From contig CAZGQD010000010.1 of NCBI GenBank assembly GCA_964527395.1, positions 1-44,559 on the forward strand: 44,559 nt of DNA, given 5' to 3'. A program made the position numbers and the translations under genes. Positions 1 to 8,082 of the stretch are shown here, in pieces. Under the pieces are notes generated by a model. It was not told where the DNA came from. It did no database searches and saw nothing but the letters and a program-made list of their open reading frames with translations. This stretch comes from GCA-2688265 sp964527395 (GTDB lineage: Archaea > Nanobdellota > Nanobdellia > Woesearchaeales > GW2011-AR9). The first letter of the stretch is position 1; each line of letters begins with the position of its first letter.

Positions 1-56
1 AACTAAAAAATAACTAGAAATTGTCTTTAAAAAACACTTACTGTCAAACTTGGGTC

Positions 57-1307
57 TCAAAGAAGGAAGTAAAGAGCTACAGGAATTATTAGAGAACCCA
101 TAAGATGGTTTTTTCCTATACCTAAAGAAGATGCAATGAGGCCGATTGAAGTGGCAGTTACTAGGATGATTAAGCCAACTGGGCCGTCGAATATGATAGT
201 TAGGCAAGTAACTAGAAGGATAATTGAAATAATTAGGTTAGTGTAATTGATATTTTTGATTTTGTTTGCGAAGGTTTTTGAGAGAGTTATTGTTAAAAGA
301 GTGGCGATTGAGCCTACAGTGACTGCTACGATTAAAAAAAGGATCATGATTTCTTTGGTGACTGTACCTAAAAGATCTTTGACTGCAACAATAGCGCCAT
401 TTCTGGCTTTGTCTAGCATGAAAATTGTGCCGATGCTAATAAGCATGTTTGCTGTATTGATGCCGCCAGTTAGGACTAGAAAAGATTCGCTGCTAGGTTC
501 TTTGACTAATTCGTTTGCTAAAATTGCAGCTTGAGAGTTACCAAAACCAGGAAGAAAAGCAGCGATAAAACCTACAAATGAAGCTGCACTAATACTTTGG
601 GCTGCGTTTTTTGCGTTCAGTTTTAATGGGATCTTTAGGTCTTGCTTGGGAACTGAGGCTTGTTGCTGCAATGAGACAATCATGATTGAAAAACCGAAAA
701 GTCCTGAGAGGAGGGGGAATAATGGTTGTCTTAGAGTTGGGATTGAGAAAACTAAGATGCCTAAGGTGCCAGCTAGAAGGAATAAAAGGAGGCTGGATAG
801 TTTTTTGCCTTTTTTTTCTCGAAGAATCATAACTGTGCTGGTCAAAATAAGAATGTGACCAATGAGATGGTCTATTTTTGGATAAATAAAATCCATGCCT
901 TTGAGGAAAAGTGGGAATAAGAGGATGCCTAAAATGAGGCAGGAAAATGATCCAATAACCGTGCAAACTATGGCATTGTGACCTTCACCTGCGTTTAGTA
1001 ATTTATGACCAGGAAGAACGCTTAAGGCCTGGGCTTCATCTGGAGCACCTAAGTAGATACTCGGTAGTGAGTCTAGAAAGGAGTGGGTGATTGCTAGACT
1101 GATTATGTAAATTGATAAAGTTAGTGGAGAGGTAAATAGTAAGAGAAGTGATGAGAAAGATACTACTAAAACAGATATTAAATTTACATGAATACCTGGG
1201 AAGAGGCCAGTTAATATTCCTGAAAATATTCCTAAGAATAATGCTAAGATGTACTGGAAATTTGATTGCAATGATATTAAGATATTTGAAAATATTGAGA
1301 TTGTCAC
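57..1307 (-). CDS. TctA/COG1784-like multi-pass membrane transporter
   Basis: A 416-aa polytopic membrane protein with about ten hydrophobic segments. The N-terminal stretch with LTGLFPGIHVN, the conserved LGAPDEAQALSVLPGH segment and the later GFGNSQAAILANEL segment resemble the archaeal branch of the tripartite tricarboxylate transporter permease family (TctA, DUF112, COG1784). In bacteria TctA works with a small subunit and a periplasmic binding protein. Neither is seen here, so the substrate is unknown. The start is GTG at 1307, with a TATA-like ATTTAAAAAC at 1331-1340, which fits a leaderless transcript. It is divergent from the small zinc-ribbon gene. Family assignment is by recognition of motifs, without a search. 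Confidence 0.75.
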   Translation of the reverse strand: MTISIFSNILISLQSNFQYILALFLGIFSGILTGLFPGIHVNLISVLVVSFSSLLLLFTSPLTLSIYIISLAITHSFLDSLPSIYLGAPDEAQALSVLPGHKLLNAGEGHNAIVCTVIGSFSCLILGILLFPLFLKGMDFIYPKIDHLIGHILILTSTVMILREKKGKKLSSLLLFLLAGTLGILVFSIPTLRQPLFPLLSGLFGFSIMIVSLQQQASVPKQDLKIPLKLNAKNAAQSISAASFVGFIAAFLPGFGNSQAAILANELVKEPSSESFLVLTGGINTANMLISIGTIFMLDKARNGAIVAVKDLLGTVTKEIMILFLIVAVTVGSIATLLTITLSKTFANKIKNINYTNLIISIILLVTCLTIIFDGPVGLIILVTATSIGLIASSLGIGKNHLMGSLIIPVALYFLL

Positions 1308-1330
1308 GTTGTGGAGCTGGAGATTTTGGA

Positions 1331-1340
1331 GTTTTTAAAT
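1331..1340 (-). promoter_or_regulatory. TATA box of the TctA-like gene
   Basis: Read on the minus strand, ATTTAAAAAC is centred about 29 nt before the GTG start at 1307. This is the usual archaeal spacing for a leaderless gene. Confidence 0.5.
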
Positions 1341-1347
1341 GGAGCAC

Positions 1348-1408
1348 GATATACCCATATATGCAAAAGTGTTTGGGTAAATGCAGGTATTTATCGGGAT
1401 ATACCCAA
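1348..1408. promoter_or_regulatory. Triple TACCCA/TGGGTA motif between divergent genes
   Basis: GATATACCCA occurs at 1348-1357 and again at 1398-1407, exactly 50 bp apart. An inverted copy, TTGGGTA, lies between them at 1373-1379 and pairs with TACCCAA at 1402-1408. The block sits between the two divergent TATA boxes, where an operator would be expected. Function is inferred from position and symmetry only. Confidence 0.4.
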
Positions 1409-1425
1409 GAGACACTCATTTGAGA

Positions 1426-1437
1426 TTTATTTAAATA
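1426..1437 (+). promoter_or_regulatory. TATA box of the zinc-ribbon gene
   Basis: TTTATTTAAATA is centred about 29 nt upstream of the ATG at 1461. It supports that internal ATG as the true start and a leaderless transcript. Confidence 0.6.
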
Positions 1438-1460
1438 GTAGAATATTTTTATTAGCTGTT

Positions 1461-1607
1461 ATGATAGATTGTCCTAGTTGTAATATGGTTGAAATTGTTG
1501 ATCACCTTGGGCCAAAGAAAGTTAAATTTGAAGCTTATTCTTGTAATAATTGTGGTGAAGAGATTATGGATATGAAGCAATTGAAAAATTTAGCTAATGC
1601 TTATTAG
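1461..1607 (+). CDS. 48-aa zinc-ribbon protein
   Basis: A tiny protein with two knuckles, CPSC (residues 4-7) and CNNC (28-31), a typical four-Cys zinc ribbon like the N-terminal domain of YgiT/MqsA-type proteins. A longer reading frame begins at 1311, but the added residues are unlike a protein and cross the TATA box, so the start at 1461 is preferred. Nothing else in the protein points to a partner. It could be a nucleic-acid-binding accessory protein, but this is not established. Confidence 0.6.
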   Translation: MIDCPSCNMVEIVDHLGPKKVKFEAYSCNNCGEEIMDMKQLKNLANAY

Positions 1608-1633
1608 TCAAAAAGTAAGAAAAATAAAAATAT

Positions 1634-2563
1634 TTAGTGTCTTAAAAGCCACTGAATTGCTAGCATTCTGAAGGGATTTGATACAGTTAAATCGTACCTT
1701 AAAGTATCTCCTGAATCTTCAGCAATGAAAACTGATTGGAAAACTCTGTTACCATCAGTGAAAGCAATACCTTCTTGGTTGCTACCAGGTACATCGTATT
1801 CTACTGTTTGGACCCAAGTTTCAACTGAGCCTGACCTATCTGCTTGCAGACCCACTAAAGCATCTCTTGAATCAGAGATAACAAACAAAGTTCTGAAGGT
1901 TCTGTGGTAATCCATACCTGAAATGTCTGAACTGATTGTTGAACCATCATATTCTAAGCTAATGCTGTCAATTAGGGAAACTGCTCCATTGGTACTTGTG
2001 TCAAGATCGAAAAAGTAAACTTTACCATCTGCTTGTAGACCAACTGCGAAAATTCCGCCTGATACACTAGAGTATGGGTGCTGACCTGCTGGAATGTAAG
2101 TTATTCCTTCTGCTCCTTGGTTGTCTGAACCAGTTAGCCAAGATGTTAAGTCCCATTCGTTACCAGTAAAATCCCCATCTGTGATAGAAAACTGTTTAAT
2201 TGTGTCTGGGTGCTCTACAAGTACATATAAGTAATCGCTAGTTGGATCTTTTATTGTGATTCCTTCTAAGTCTCCACCAGGAAAATAATCTTGAACGTTT
2301 GAACCGTCACGATCCATAGAAGTCACATCACCGTCGTCGCCAACAATGAATAATTTGTTTAAATAGTGGTTCCAAACAGCGCCGCTTGGTTCATATCCGG
2401 AATTTAGGCCAGAACTGATGTCTGTTTCTGTTACTGTTAGATTGTTAATTACATCTTCGCTTGTAATTGATGCAGCTGCTGGCAAAGCAAAAGCTTGAGT
2501 AGCTGTTAACATCAATACGAAAATTGCAGTTAATATTGTGTATATCTTTTGTGTGTTTTTCAT
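1634..2563 (-). CDS. Secreted beta-propeller (SdiA-regulated/YjiK-like)
   Basis: A 309-aa protein with a clear Sec signal peptide (basic MKNTQK start, hydrophobic core, TQAFALPAAA cleavage region). The mature part has repeated blocks of the form 'E(P/G)(S/I)(G/A)..W....L..V.DD', including SGAVWNHYLNKLFIVGDDG, LEGITIKDP and NQEGIAFTDG. This is typical of SdiA-regulated/YjiK and esterase-like-phytase six-bladed propellers. There is no C-terminal anchor, so it is probably released or held by another surface protein. It ends just before an A-rich tract that reads as U-rich on the minus strand and may terminate it. The enzymatic role is unknown. Confidence 0.65.
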   Translation of the reverse strand: MKNTQKIYTILTAIFVLMLTATQAFALPAAASITSEDVINNLTVTETDISSGLNSGYEPSGAVWNHYLNKLFIVGDDGDVTSMDRDGSNVQDYFPGGDLEGITIKDPTSDYLYVLVEHPDTIKQFSITDGDFTGNEWDLTSWLTGSDNQGAEGITYIPAGQHPYSSVSGGIFAVGLQADGKVYFFDLDTSTNGAVSLIDSISLEYDGSTISSDISGMDYHRTFRTLFVISDSRDALVGLQADRSGSVETWVQTVEYDVPGSNQEGIAFTDGNRVFQSVFIAEDSGDTLRYDLTVSNPFRMLAIQWLLRH

Positions 2564-2683
2564 TTTTACCCCATGTTTGTTGTTGTGGTGATGGGATTTT
2601 CTTGATTGGTTATAGACATTGTATTCTTCCTTGGTGGTAGAACTAGTGCCAATAAGTGTCTCTAGAAGGTAATTTGAGGGTTT

Positions 2684-2695
2684 CTTTATAAATAC
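2684..2695 (-). promoter_or_regulatory. Possible TATA box of the beta-propeller gene
   Basis: On the minus strand TATTTATAAAG lies about 125 nt upstream of the start at 2563. If used, it gives a leader of roughly 100 nt. It is the best TATA-like match in the 192-bp gap between this gene and the copper ATPase. Confidence 0.35.
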
Positions 2696-2755
2696 TTTGG
2701 CTAATTTACTACTTTTTAGTAGTTTATCAAGGATTTATTTGTGGTTTTGTTTGTT

Positions 2756-5086
2756 TTAGAGTTTTTTCATCTTTAGAAGAAGGCTGTTTGTGATTACGCT
2801 TACGCTACTTAGAGCCATAGCTCCTCCGGCAATCATTGGGCTTAGAAGCCAACCTGTTAATGGATAAAGAAGACCAGCTGCGATAGGGATGCCTGCTGAA
2901 TTGTATGCTAGGGCCCAAAACATGTTTTGTCTGATTTTAGTCATAGTCTGTTTACTTAGTTTTATTGCTTTTGGAACGTTTGTTAAGGAGTTGTTCATTA
3001 AGACAATTTGGCCAGTTTCCATAGCAACGTCAGTGCCACTTGCCATTGCGATTCCAATATCAGCTTGAGCTAAAGCAGGAGCGTCGTTGATACCATCGCC
3101 AACCATTGCAACTTTGTGTTTGTGCGTTAGTTTTGATTTTTTGATCTTGTTTTGTAGGCTTTTTACGTGTTTGGCTTTGTCTTCTGGCATAACTTCTGCG
3201 AAAACGTTTTGCTTTGGAATTCCTGCTTTTTTTGCTATTGCAATTGCAGTTTGCTGGTTGTCACCAGTGATCATGAAAGGGACGATTTTCATCTTTTTTA
3301 GTATTTGTATTGCTTGCTTGGAATCTTGCTTGATCTCGTCTGCTACAGCTATGATTGCTAGGGCTCGAGGCTTTGGCTTGATTTGTGCTAAAAGCATTGC
3401 AGTTTTACCTTGGTTTTCTAGCTTGGTTTTTGATTCCATTTGCTCTTTTGTTAGCTTGATTTTGTTTGATTTTAGTAGGTTTTCAGTTCCTAAGATGTAT
3501 TTTGTTCTATTGATGCTTGCTTGGATGCCTTTACCAACTATTGCTTTGAAATCTTTTGTAGGTTTTAGTGTGATCTTTTGTTGTTTTGCTTTGTTTACAA
3601 TTGCTTCTGCCAGCGGGTGCTCTGAAGTTTTTTCTATACTAGCTGCTATTTGTAGAAGTTGTTGTTTTTTGCTTCTTGAATCTAAAGAGATGATATCTGT
3701 AAGTTCAGGTTTTCCTTTTGTGATGGTTCCAGTTTTATCGAAGATGATGAATTTGATTTTGTGAGCAGTTTCTAAGGCTTCTCCACCTTTGATGAGAATT
3801 CCGTTATTTGCACCCTTACCTGTTCCCACCATGATTGCTGTTGGAGTAGCTAGACCTAAAGCGCATGGGCAGGCGATAACTAAAACGGCTACAGCAGCGA
3901 TGATGGAGAACCCGACTTCTGCTTTGATGATGGAGAACCAAGTTGTAAATGTGATTAGTGAGATAAGGATGACTGCTGGGACGAAATAGCTAGAAATTTT
4001 GTCTGCATATCTTTGAATTGGGGCTTTACTCGTTTGAGCATCCTCTATTAGTTTGATTATTTTGTTTAGAGTTGTGTCTTTGCCAACTTTTGTTACTTTA
4101 AATTGGAAGGAACCTGTTTTGTTGATTGTTGCTGAGAGAACTTTGTCGCCTTTAGTTTTTGAAACTGGAATGCTTTCTCCTGTGACCATGGATTCGTCAA
4201 TATTTGATCTTCCTTGGATTATTGTTCCGTCTACAGGAATCTTTTGGCCAGGTTTTACTAGAATTATGTCGCCTAGTTTTACTTCATCTATTGGGATTTT
4301 TAGTTCTATTTTTTGAATTTTGTTTGTTTTTTTGTTTTTTATTGATCTTATGACTGTAGCAGTTTTAGGTGCCAGTTCCATTAATTTTGTGATTGCTTGA
4401 CTGGTTTTACCTTTGGCTATGGCTTCTAAGTATTTTCCTAAAACTACTAATGTGATTAGAACGGCACTGGTTTCGAAGTATTGATGTGCATGGTTTCCTT
4501 GTATTAAAACAATTATTGCTGAATAGAAATAGGCGGCGCTGGTACCCATTGCTATAAGTGTATCCATGTTACTTGTTTTGTTTTTTAGAGCAGCCCATGC
4601 TCCTTTGTAGAATTGTGCCCCTACATAGAACTGGACTGGAGTTGCTAAGGCCCAAAGGATGTAATTTTGAAAAGGGATTGGGTTATTCATGAAAAACATT
4701 CCTAGAATTAGAGCTGGAGTTGCTAGAATAATACCAATTAAGAGTTTGAATTTTAGTTTATTTAATTCTCTTTTTTGTAGCTGTTTGATCTTTTTTTGAG
4801 TGTTTTTTGCGTTTTGGTTTTCATTTATTTGGATTGCTTCGTAGCCTTTGTTTTCTATGGCGTTTATTAGTTTAGGGATTATATTTTGTTTATTTGTAGA
4901 TTTTGGATTGAAAGCGACGTTGGCTTTTTCTGTTGCATAGTTTACAGTAGCATCAATTACTCCTGGGACTTTTTTTAGAGCCCTAGAAGTTACTTTAACA
5001 CAGCTAGCGCAGTGCATACCTTGAATTTGTAATGTGATTTTGTTGGGATTTCTATTTGTTTTACTTTTTTTGGTTTTTTTTGCCAT
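2756..5086 (-). CDS. copA: Copper-exporting P1B-type ATPase (CopA-like)
   Basis: A 776-aa heavy-metal P-type ATPase. It has one N-terminal HMA domain with the metal-binding GMHCASC (residues 23-29), the transport motif CPC at 406-408, the phosphorylated Asp in DKTGT at D450, an SEHPLAEA motif near 488 and the hinge GDGIND at 663-668. The last two helices carry YNSAGIPIAAG and MALSSVSVITNS, signatures that I associate with the Cu(+)-exporting P1B-1 subgroup. Eight membrane segments are expected, with ATP hydrolysis in the cytoplasm. It is the last gene of a minus-strand cluster with an HMA chaperone and two small membrane proteins, and faces a divergent HMA-fusion gene. Silver is an alternative substrate. 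Confidence 0.93.
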   Translation of the reverse strand: MAKKTKKSKTNRNPNKITLQIQGMHCASCVKVTSRALKKVPGVIDATVNYATEKANVAFNPKSTNKQNIIPKLINAIENKGYEAIQINENQNAKNTQKKIKQLQKRELNKLKFKLLIGIILATPALILGMFFMNNPIPFQNYILWALATPVQFYVGAQFYKGAWAALKNKTSNMDTLIAMGTSAAYFYSAIIVLIQGNHAHQYFETSAVLITLVVLGKYLEAIAKGKTSQAITKLMELAPKTATVIRSIKNKKTNKIQKIELKIPIDEVKLGDIILVKPGQKIPVDGTIIQGRSNIDESMVTGESIPVSKTKGDKVLSATINKTGSFQFKVTKVGKDTTLNKIIKLIEDAQTSKAPIQRYADKISSYFVPAVILISLITFTTWFSIIKAEVGFSIIAAVAVLVIACPCALGLATPTAIMVGTGKGANNGILIKGGEALETAHKIKFIIFDKTGTITKGKPELTDIISLDSRSKKQQLLQIAASIEKTSEHPLAEAIVNKAKQQKITLKPTKDFKAIVGKGIQASINRTKYILGTENLLKSNKIKLTKEQMESKTKLENQGKTAMLLAQIKPKPRALAIIAVADEIKQDSKQAIQILKKMKIVPFMITGDNQQTAIAIAKKAGIPKQNVFAEVMPEDKAKHVKSLQNKIKKSKLTHKHKVAMVGDGINDAPALAQADIGIAMASGTDVAMETGQIVLMNNSLTNVPKAIKLSKQTMTKIRQNMFWALAYNSAGIPIAAGLLYPLTGWLLSPMIAGGAMALSSVSVITNSLLLKMKKL

Positions 5087-5146
5087 GTTAATTGTGATCC
5101 TATTAATTTTTTCATTTAGTTTAAAAAAAAGGAAAAAATGTGTTTT

Positions 5147-5398
5147 CTATGCCCACTTGTTGTATAGGTAGGCGAATAAATATGCTGCTACGAAACTCCA
5201 AATAGCTGCTTCTGCAATTCCAGCTATGATTCCAGTTATGCTTGGATTGAAGAAAATGTGCCAGTTAGCCATTGCTTGAGCCGCTGATTCGTAAATTCCT
5301 AAGTTCCAACCAATCCCTAGAAGAAGCATGCAAATTGATGAAAGTGCTGCTGCTGCATACCCTAAGGCTAATTCATTTAATTTTTGTATCTTTGCCAT
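5147..5398 (-). CDS. Small two-helix membrane protein (DUF5676-like)
   Basis: An 83-aa protein with two membrane segments: ALGYAAAALSSICMLLLGIGW and a second from FNPSITGIIAG to AYLFAYLYNKW. The pattern resembles the small DUF5676-type membrane proteins often found beside heavy-metal ATPases. That label is from memory and is tentative. It lies between the HMA chaperone (14 nt gap) and copA, so a role in metal handling is inferred from the gene order. No metal-binding motif is visible apart from one Cys in the first helix. Confidence 0.55.
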   Translation of the reverse strand: MAKIQKLNELALGYAAAALSSICMLLLGIGWNLGIYESAAQAMANWHIFFNPSITGIIAGIAEAAIWSFVAAYLFAYLYNKWA

Positions 5399-5412
5399 CT
5401 TTTATACCTCAT

Positions 5413-5616
5413 TTAGACTAATTTATAGCCTTCACCGATAATAGAATCCTTTATTTGTGATAAAGTTAACTTTTTTTCATCAAAAGTTATGATAACTGTA
5501 TTGGTAGTCATGTCTACATTGGCTTTTATTGTGCCTAAGTCTTCTAAAGCGTCTTCAATTAGCATCTTGCAGCTGTTACAATGCATTCCTTTGATAGTTA
5601 TTGTTATGGTTTTCAT
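5413..5616 (-). CDS. copZ: HMA-domain copper chaperone (CopZ-like)
   Basis: A 67-aa stand-alone heavy-metal-associated domain of the usual size, with a beta-alpha-beta-beta-alpha-beta pattern and the metal site GMHCNSC at residues 10-16. By family knowledge such proteins deliver Cu(+) to the ATPase HMA domain or buffer it in the cytoplasm. It is in the same minus-strand cluster as copA. Confidence 0.88.
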   Translation of the reverse strand: MKTITITIKGMHCNSCKMLIEDALEDLGTIKANVDMTTNTVIITFDEKKLTLSQIKDSIIGEGYKLV

Positions 5617-5635
5617 ATTATTATCTTCTCCAATG

Positions 5636-5902
5636 TTAATCTTCTTTTAGAGTTTTGATTATCTCTTTGAATTCTTTCTTTTTGATTTCGCCTTTAGCGT
5701 ACCTTTCTTTAGCAATAGCTATTGGGCTCATTTGTGGCTTTTTTTGCCTAATTTGGCTGCCATTTAGTTGCAAACCAAGTGGATTTTGCTTAATTAAGTA
5801 AAATATTAGCCAAATCAATAGTCCTAAAAATAGTATCCAAAATATCATCATAAATCCCCCCATTAGTGGCCAAGACCAAAAATCTCCATAGTAGTACATC
5901 AT
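5636..5902 (-). CDS. Membrane protein with SHOCT-like C-terminal tail
   Basis: An 88-aa protein with one or two N-terminal membrane segments (WPLMGGFMMIFWILFLG and following residues) and a short C-terminal helix pair, SPIAIAKERYAKGEIKKKEF, which is the SHOCT motif. SHOCT tails often occur on short membrane proteins next to metal-efflux genes. The start is preceded by GGCAAGGT, a weak Shine-Dalgarno match 5-8 nt from the ATG. It is the first gene of the copper cluster. A TATA-like AAATTATAAC at about 5951-5960 on the minus strand could serve the whole cluster. Confidence 0.7.
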   Translation of the reverse strand: MMYYYGDFWSWPLMGGFMMIFWILFLGLLIWLIFYLIKQNPLGLQLNGSQIRQKKPQMSPIAIAKERYAKGEIKKKEFKEIIKTLKED

Positions 5903-6026
5903 TTTATTACCTTGCCTATTTTGTTTGATTAGGTTGTTGTGCTTTTTTGTTATAATTTATCTATTATTGTTGATTTTTTCTAATTATGTTTATTCTGTGA
6001 TTGTAACAGCATATAAAGATTGGTTT

Positions 6027-6038
6027 GAAACTAGTTTC
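6027..6038. promoter_or_regulatory. Perfect 12-bp palindrome GAAACTAGTTTC (operator candidate)
   Basis: A perfect dyad placed 8 nt upstream of the TATA element CTTATAAG (6047-6054). This is where BRE/TFB contacts occur and where archaeal repressors or activators often bind. It lies between the divergent copper-related operons. No second copy was seen in the window. Confidence 0.45.
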
Positions 6039-6046
6039 ACGGTATT

Positions 6047-6054
6047 CTTATAAG
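6047..6054 (+). promoter_or_regulatory. TATA box deciding the start of the HMA-SafE fusion gene
   Basis: CTTATAAG is centred about 28 nt before the ATG at 6079 and argues for that start rather than an upstream in-frame TTG at 6025. A second TATA-like CATATAAAG at 6010-6018 would give a ~40-nt leader to the same ATG. Confidence 0.5.
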
Positions 6055-6078
6055 CTGTTTCTTTTGCTTGTTTTTAGT

Positions 6079-7467
6079 ATGAAACGTATAGAATGTAGTG
6101 TATCTGGGATGACTTGTAGTAGCTGCGAAGTTATTTTGGAGCGGAAATTGCTTAAAGTTGCAGGTGTTGAAAAAGTTGAAGTAGATCGTGGGTCTGAGAG
6201 AATGGTTGTTGAATGTTCTGAAGATGTGCCTTTTGAGAAACTTTGCCGTACTGTATCTGACAAAGGTTATACCTTGCATGAGCTTGATGAACAACATGAT
6301 CTGGTACGAAAAAAAGGAAAGTTGTTTCATTTGCCTCCTGGGAAACTGCAAGCTATTGGATATTCATTTTTGATATTAGTTGGATTGTTTTTGTTTTTTA
6401 AGCAGACAAATCTGTTGCCTGAAGGATTGGCTGTTTCTGATTCAATGAGTTTGGGTTTTGTGTTTTTGATTGGGCTTGTAGCCGCTACATCTACATGTCT
6501 AGCTGTTGCAGGTGGGTTACTTTTGGCTGTTGCGCAGAAGTATAATGAACAAAATCCTGGGCTTAGTGGATGGCAGAAGTTTAAACCACATGTTTTTTTT
6601 AATATTGGTAGGGTATTTGCTTATACATTACTTGGAGGAGTGATTGGGCTGGTGGGGTCGTTTTTTACTATATCCTCTATTGTTTCAGGAATAATTACGC
6701 TCTTTGCTGCTTTGCTTATGATTATTATGGGTTTGCAGTTACTAGGAATATTTCCATGGCTTTCAGCTGTTCAACTTAAGATGCCTAAATTTATTGCAAG
6801 ATGGCTTTACTCTAAAAGTGAAGATGAGAATGGAGATAAAAATTCTGGTGGAGTTATCTCTTCATTTTTATTTGGAGGATCTACCTTTTTTTTACCATGT
6901 GGGTTTACGCAGGCACTTCAATTGTATGTGCTTGGTTTAGGAGATTTTGTTAGTGGGGCTCTTGTGATGCTGATGTTTTCACTTGGAACTTTGCCTTCAT
7001 TAGTGGGAATTGGGGCTTTTACTAGCTTTGTTAAAAGGGGTTCTTTGCAGAAAAATTTAATGACATTTTCAGCAGTTTTGGTTGTTTTATTAGGGATATT
7101 TAACATTATACCTGGACTTGTACTTGTTGGAGCAGCTGGAGGGAGCTTTGATTCAGTTGAAGTAGGAGATTCTGGGTTTGATGGTGAACTTATTGATGGA
7201 ATTCAGGTAATTGAACTTGAAGTGCGTGGGCTTGATTATTATCCTGATTCGTTTGTGGTGGATGCTGGAATTCCTGTTGAGTTTCATGTTGATGGTAGTG
7301 AGGCTAGAGGTTGCGCACAGATATTTAGTGTGCCAGATCTTGGAATTATGGAGAGGTTGTCTGTTTCTGATATTCATGTATTTGAATTTGTGCCTGAAGA
7401 AACTGGAGAGATCATGTTTAGCTGTTCAATGGGAATGGCAGGACCTGGAGTGATTAAGGTTGTTTAG
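6079..7467 (+). CDS. HMA - TauE/SafE-type membrane - cupredoxin-like fusion
   Basis: A 462-aa three-part protein. Residues 1-70 form an HMA domain with GMTCSSC at 10-16. The middle (about 90-345) is a six-helix SafE/DsbD-like membrane domain with a Cys in each half (ATSTCLAVAGG and FLPCGFTQ). The C-terminus (about 365-462) looks like a cupredoxin domain ending in FSCSMGMAGPGVIKV, with possible Cys and Met copper ligands. This order is known from 'sulfite exporter TauE/SafE' proteins linked to copper. It could move copper or thiol electrons across the membrane to the external cupredoxin domain; which one is inference. It is divergent from copA and is followed by a membrane-bound regulator. Confidence 0.8.
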   Translation: MKRIECSVSGMTCSSCEVILERKLLKVAGVEKVEVDRGSERMVVECSEDVPFEKLCRTVSDKGYTLHELDEQHDLVRKKGKLFHLPPGKLQAIGYSFLILVGLFLFFKQTNLLPEGLAVSDSMSLGFVFLIGLVAATSTCLAVAGGLLLAVAQKYNEQNPGLSGWQKFKPHVFFNIGRVFAYTLLGGVIGLVGSFFTISSIVSGIITLFAALLMIIMGLQLLGIFPWLSAVQLKMPKFIARWLYSKSEDENGDKNSGGVISSFLFGGSTFFLPCGFTQALQLYVLGLGDFVSGALVMLMFSLGTLPSLVGIGAFTSFVKRGSLQKNLMTFSAVLVVLLGIFNIIPGLVLVGAAGGSFDSVEVGDSGFDGELIDGIQVIELEVRGLDYYPDSFVVDAGIPVEFHVDGSEARGCAQIFSVPDLGIMERLSVSDIHVFEFVPEETGEIMFSCSMGMAGPGVIKVV

Positions 7468-7475
7468 ATAGCTAT

Positions 7476-7495
7476 TTTTATTTTTTCTTGTGAAA
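7476..7495 (+). terminator. U-rich terminator after the HMA-SafE gene
   Basis: A T-rich run with blocks of five and six T residues directly follows the stop codon, and the next TATA box begins just after it. This fits intrinsic oligo-U termination in archaea. Confidence 0.4.
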
Positions 7496-7507
7496 ATTTA
7501 AATATAC
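7496..7507 (+). promoter_or_regulatory. TATA box of the membrane wHTH gene
   Basis: An ATTTAAATATAC-like element lies about 31 nt before the ATG at 7533, so this gene can be transcribed separately from the upstream fusion gene and is probably leaderless. Confidence 0.5.
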
Positions 7508-7532
7508 AGGTTGGTTTTGAGGTATTTGGATA

Positions 7533-8051
7533 ATGAAATTACAAAAAGAAATGCATAGGTTACTTGGACTGTTATTAGTTGTATTAGGGGTTGGTTTGAT
7601 CATAGTGTTTAGTTCTATTGGGTCTAGCTTTAATGATCATGGTGTCTTTTTATGTGAGGCTGTAGGAGCTAATCCTTCTTTGGATATGGCAGAATGTCCA
7701 GCGCATACAAGCAATATTCCTTTTTTAGTTAGTATTGGATATGTATTTGGATCTTTTGTGGTTTTAGTTGGGCTTGTTTTAGTATTCCTTTTGCGTTTTG
7801 TAACTAGTGTTCAAAACAAGGAATTTGATGTATCTGATCTTGGACCTTTGAAGCTTGATTCTGATGAAAGAAAGGTTTGTGAGGTGCTGATTGGGGCTGG
7901 TGGGTCTATGTATCAAAGTGAGCTTATTACTAAGACTGAATTTAGCAAAGTTAAGATGACTCGAGTGCTTGATTCTCTTGAACATCAAAGGAGAGTTGTT
8001 GAGAGAAAACGACGTGGGATGACAAATCTGGTTGTTTTTAAAGAGAAGTGA
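7533..8051 (+). CDS. Membrane-anchored winged-helix regulator
   Basis: A 172-aa protein with two membrane segments (about residues 9-29 and 64-90), an exposed loop of about 35 residues containing C41, C55 and H58, and a cytoplasmic winged-helix domain (about 105-172). That domain has the MarR/IclR-like pattern DERKVCEVLIGAGGS..QSEL...TEFSKVKMTRVLDSLE, followed by a basic wing. It resembles COG2512-type membrane-associated archaeal regulators. Its place next to the copper genes suggests a one-component sensor that reads metal or redox state through the loop Cys/His residues. The sensing role is inference; the topology and wHTH are visible in the sequence. Confidence 0.75.
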   Translation: MKLQKEMHRLLGLLLVVLGVGLIIVFSSIGSSFNDHGVFLCEAVGANPSLDMAECPAHTSNIPFLVSIGYVFGSFVVLVGLVLVFLLRFVTSVQNKEFDVSDLGPLKLDSDERKVCEVLIGAGGSMYQSELITKTEFSKVKMTRVLDSLEHQRRVVERKRRGMTNLVVFKEK

Positions 8052-8082
8052 AAGGTAAATGATTTGTTATTAGATTATAAGG

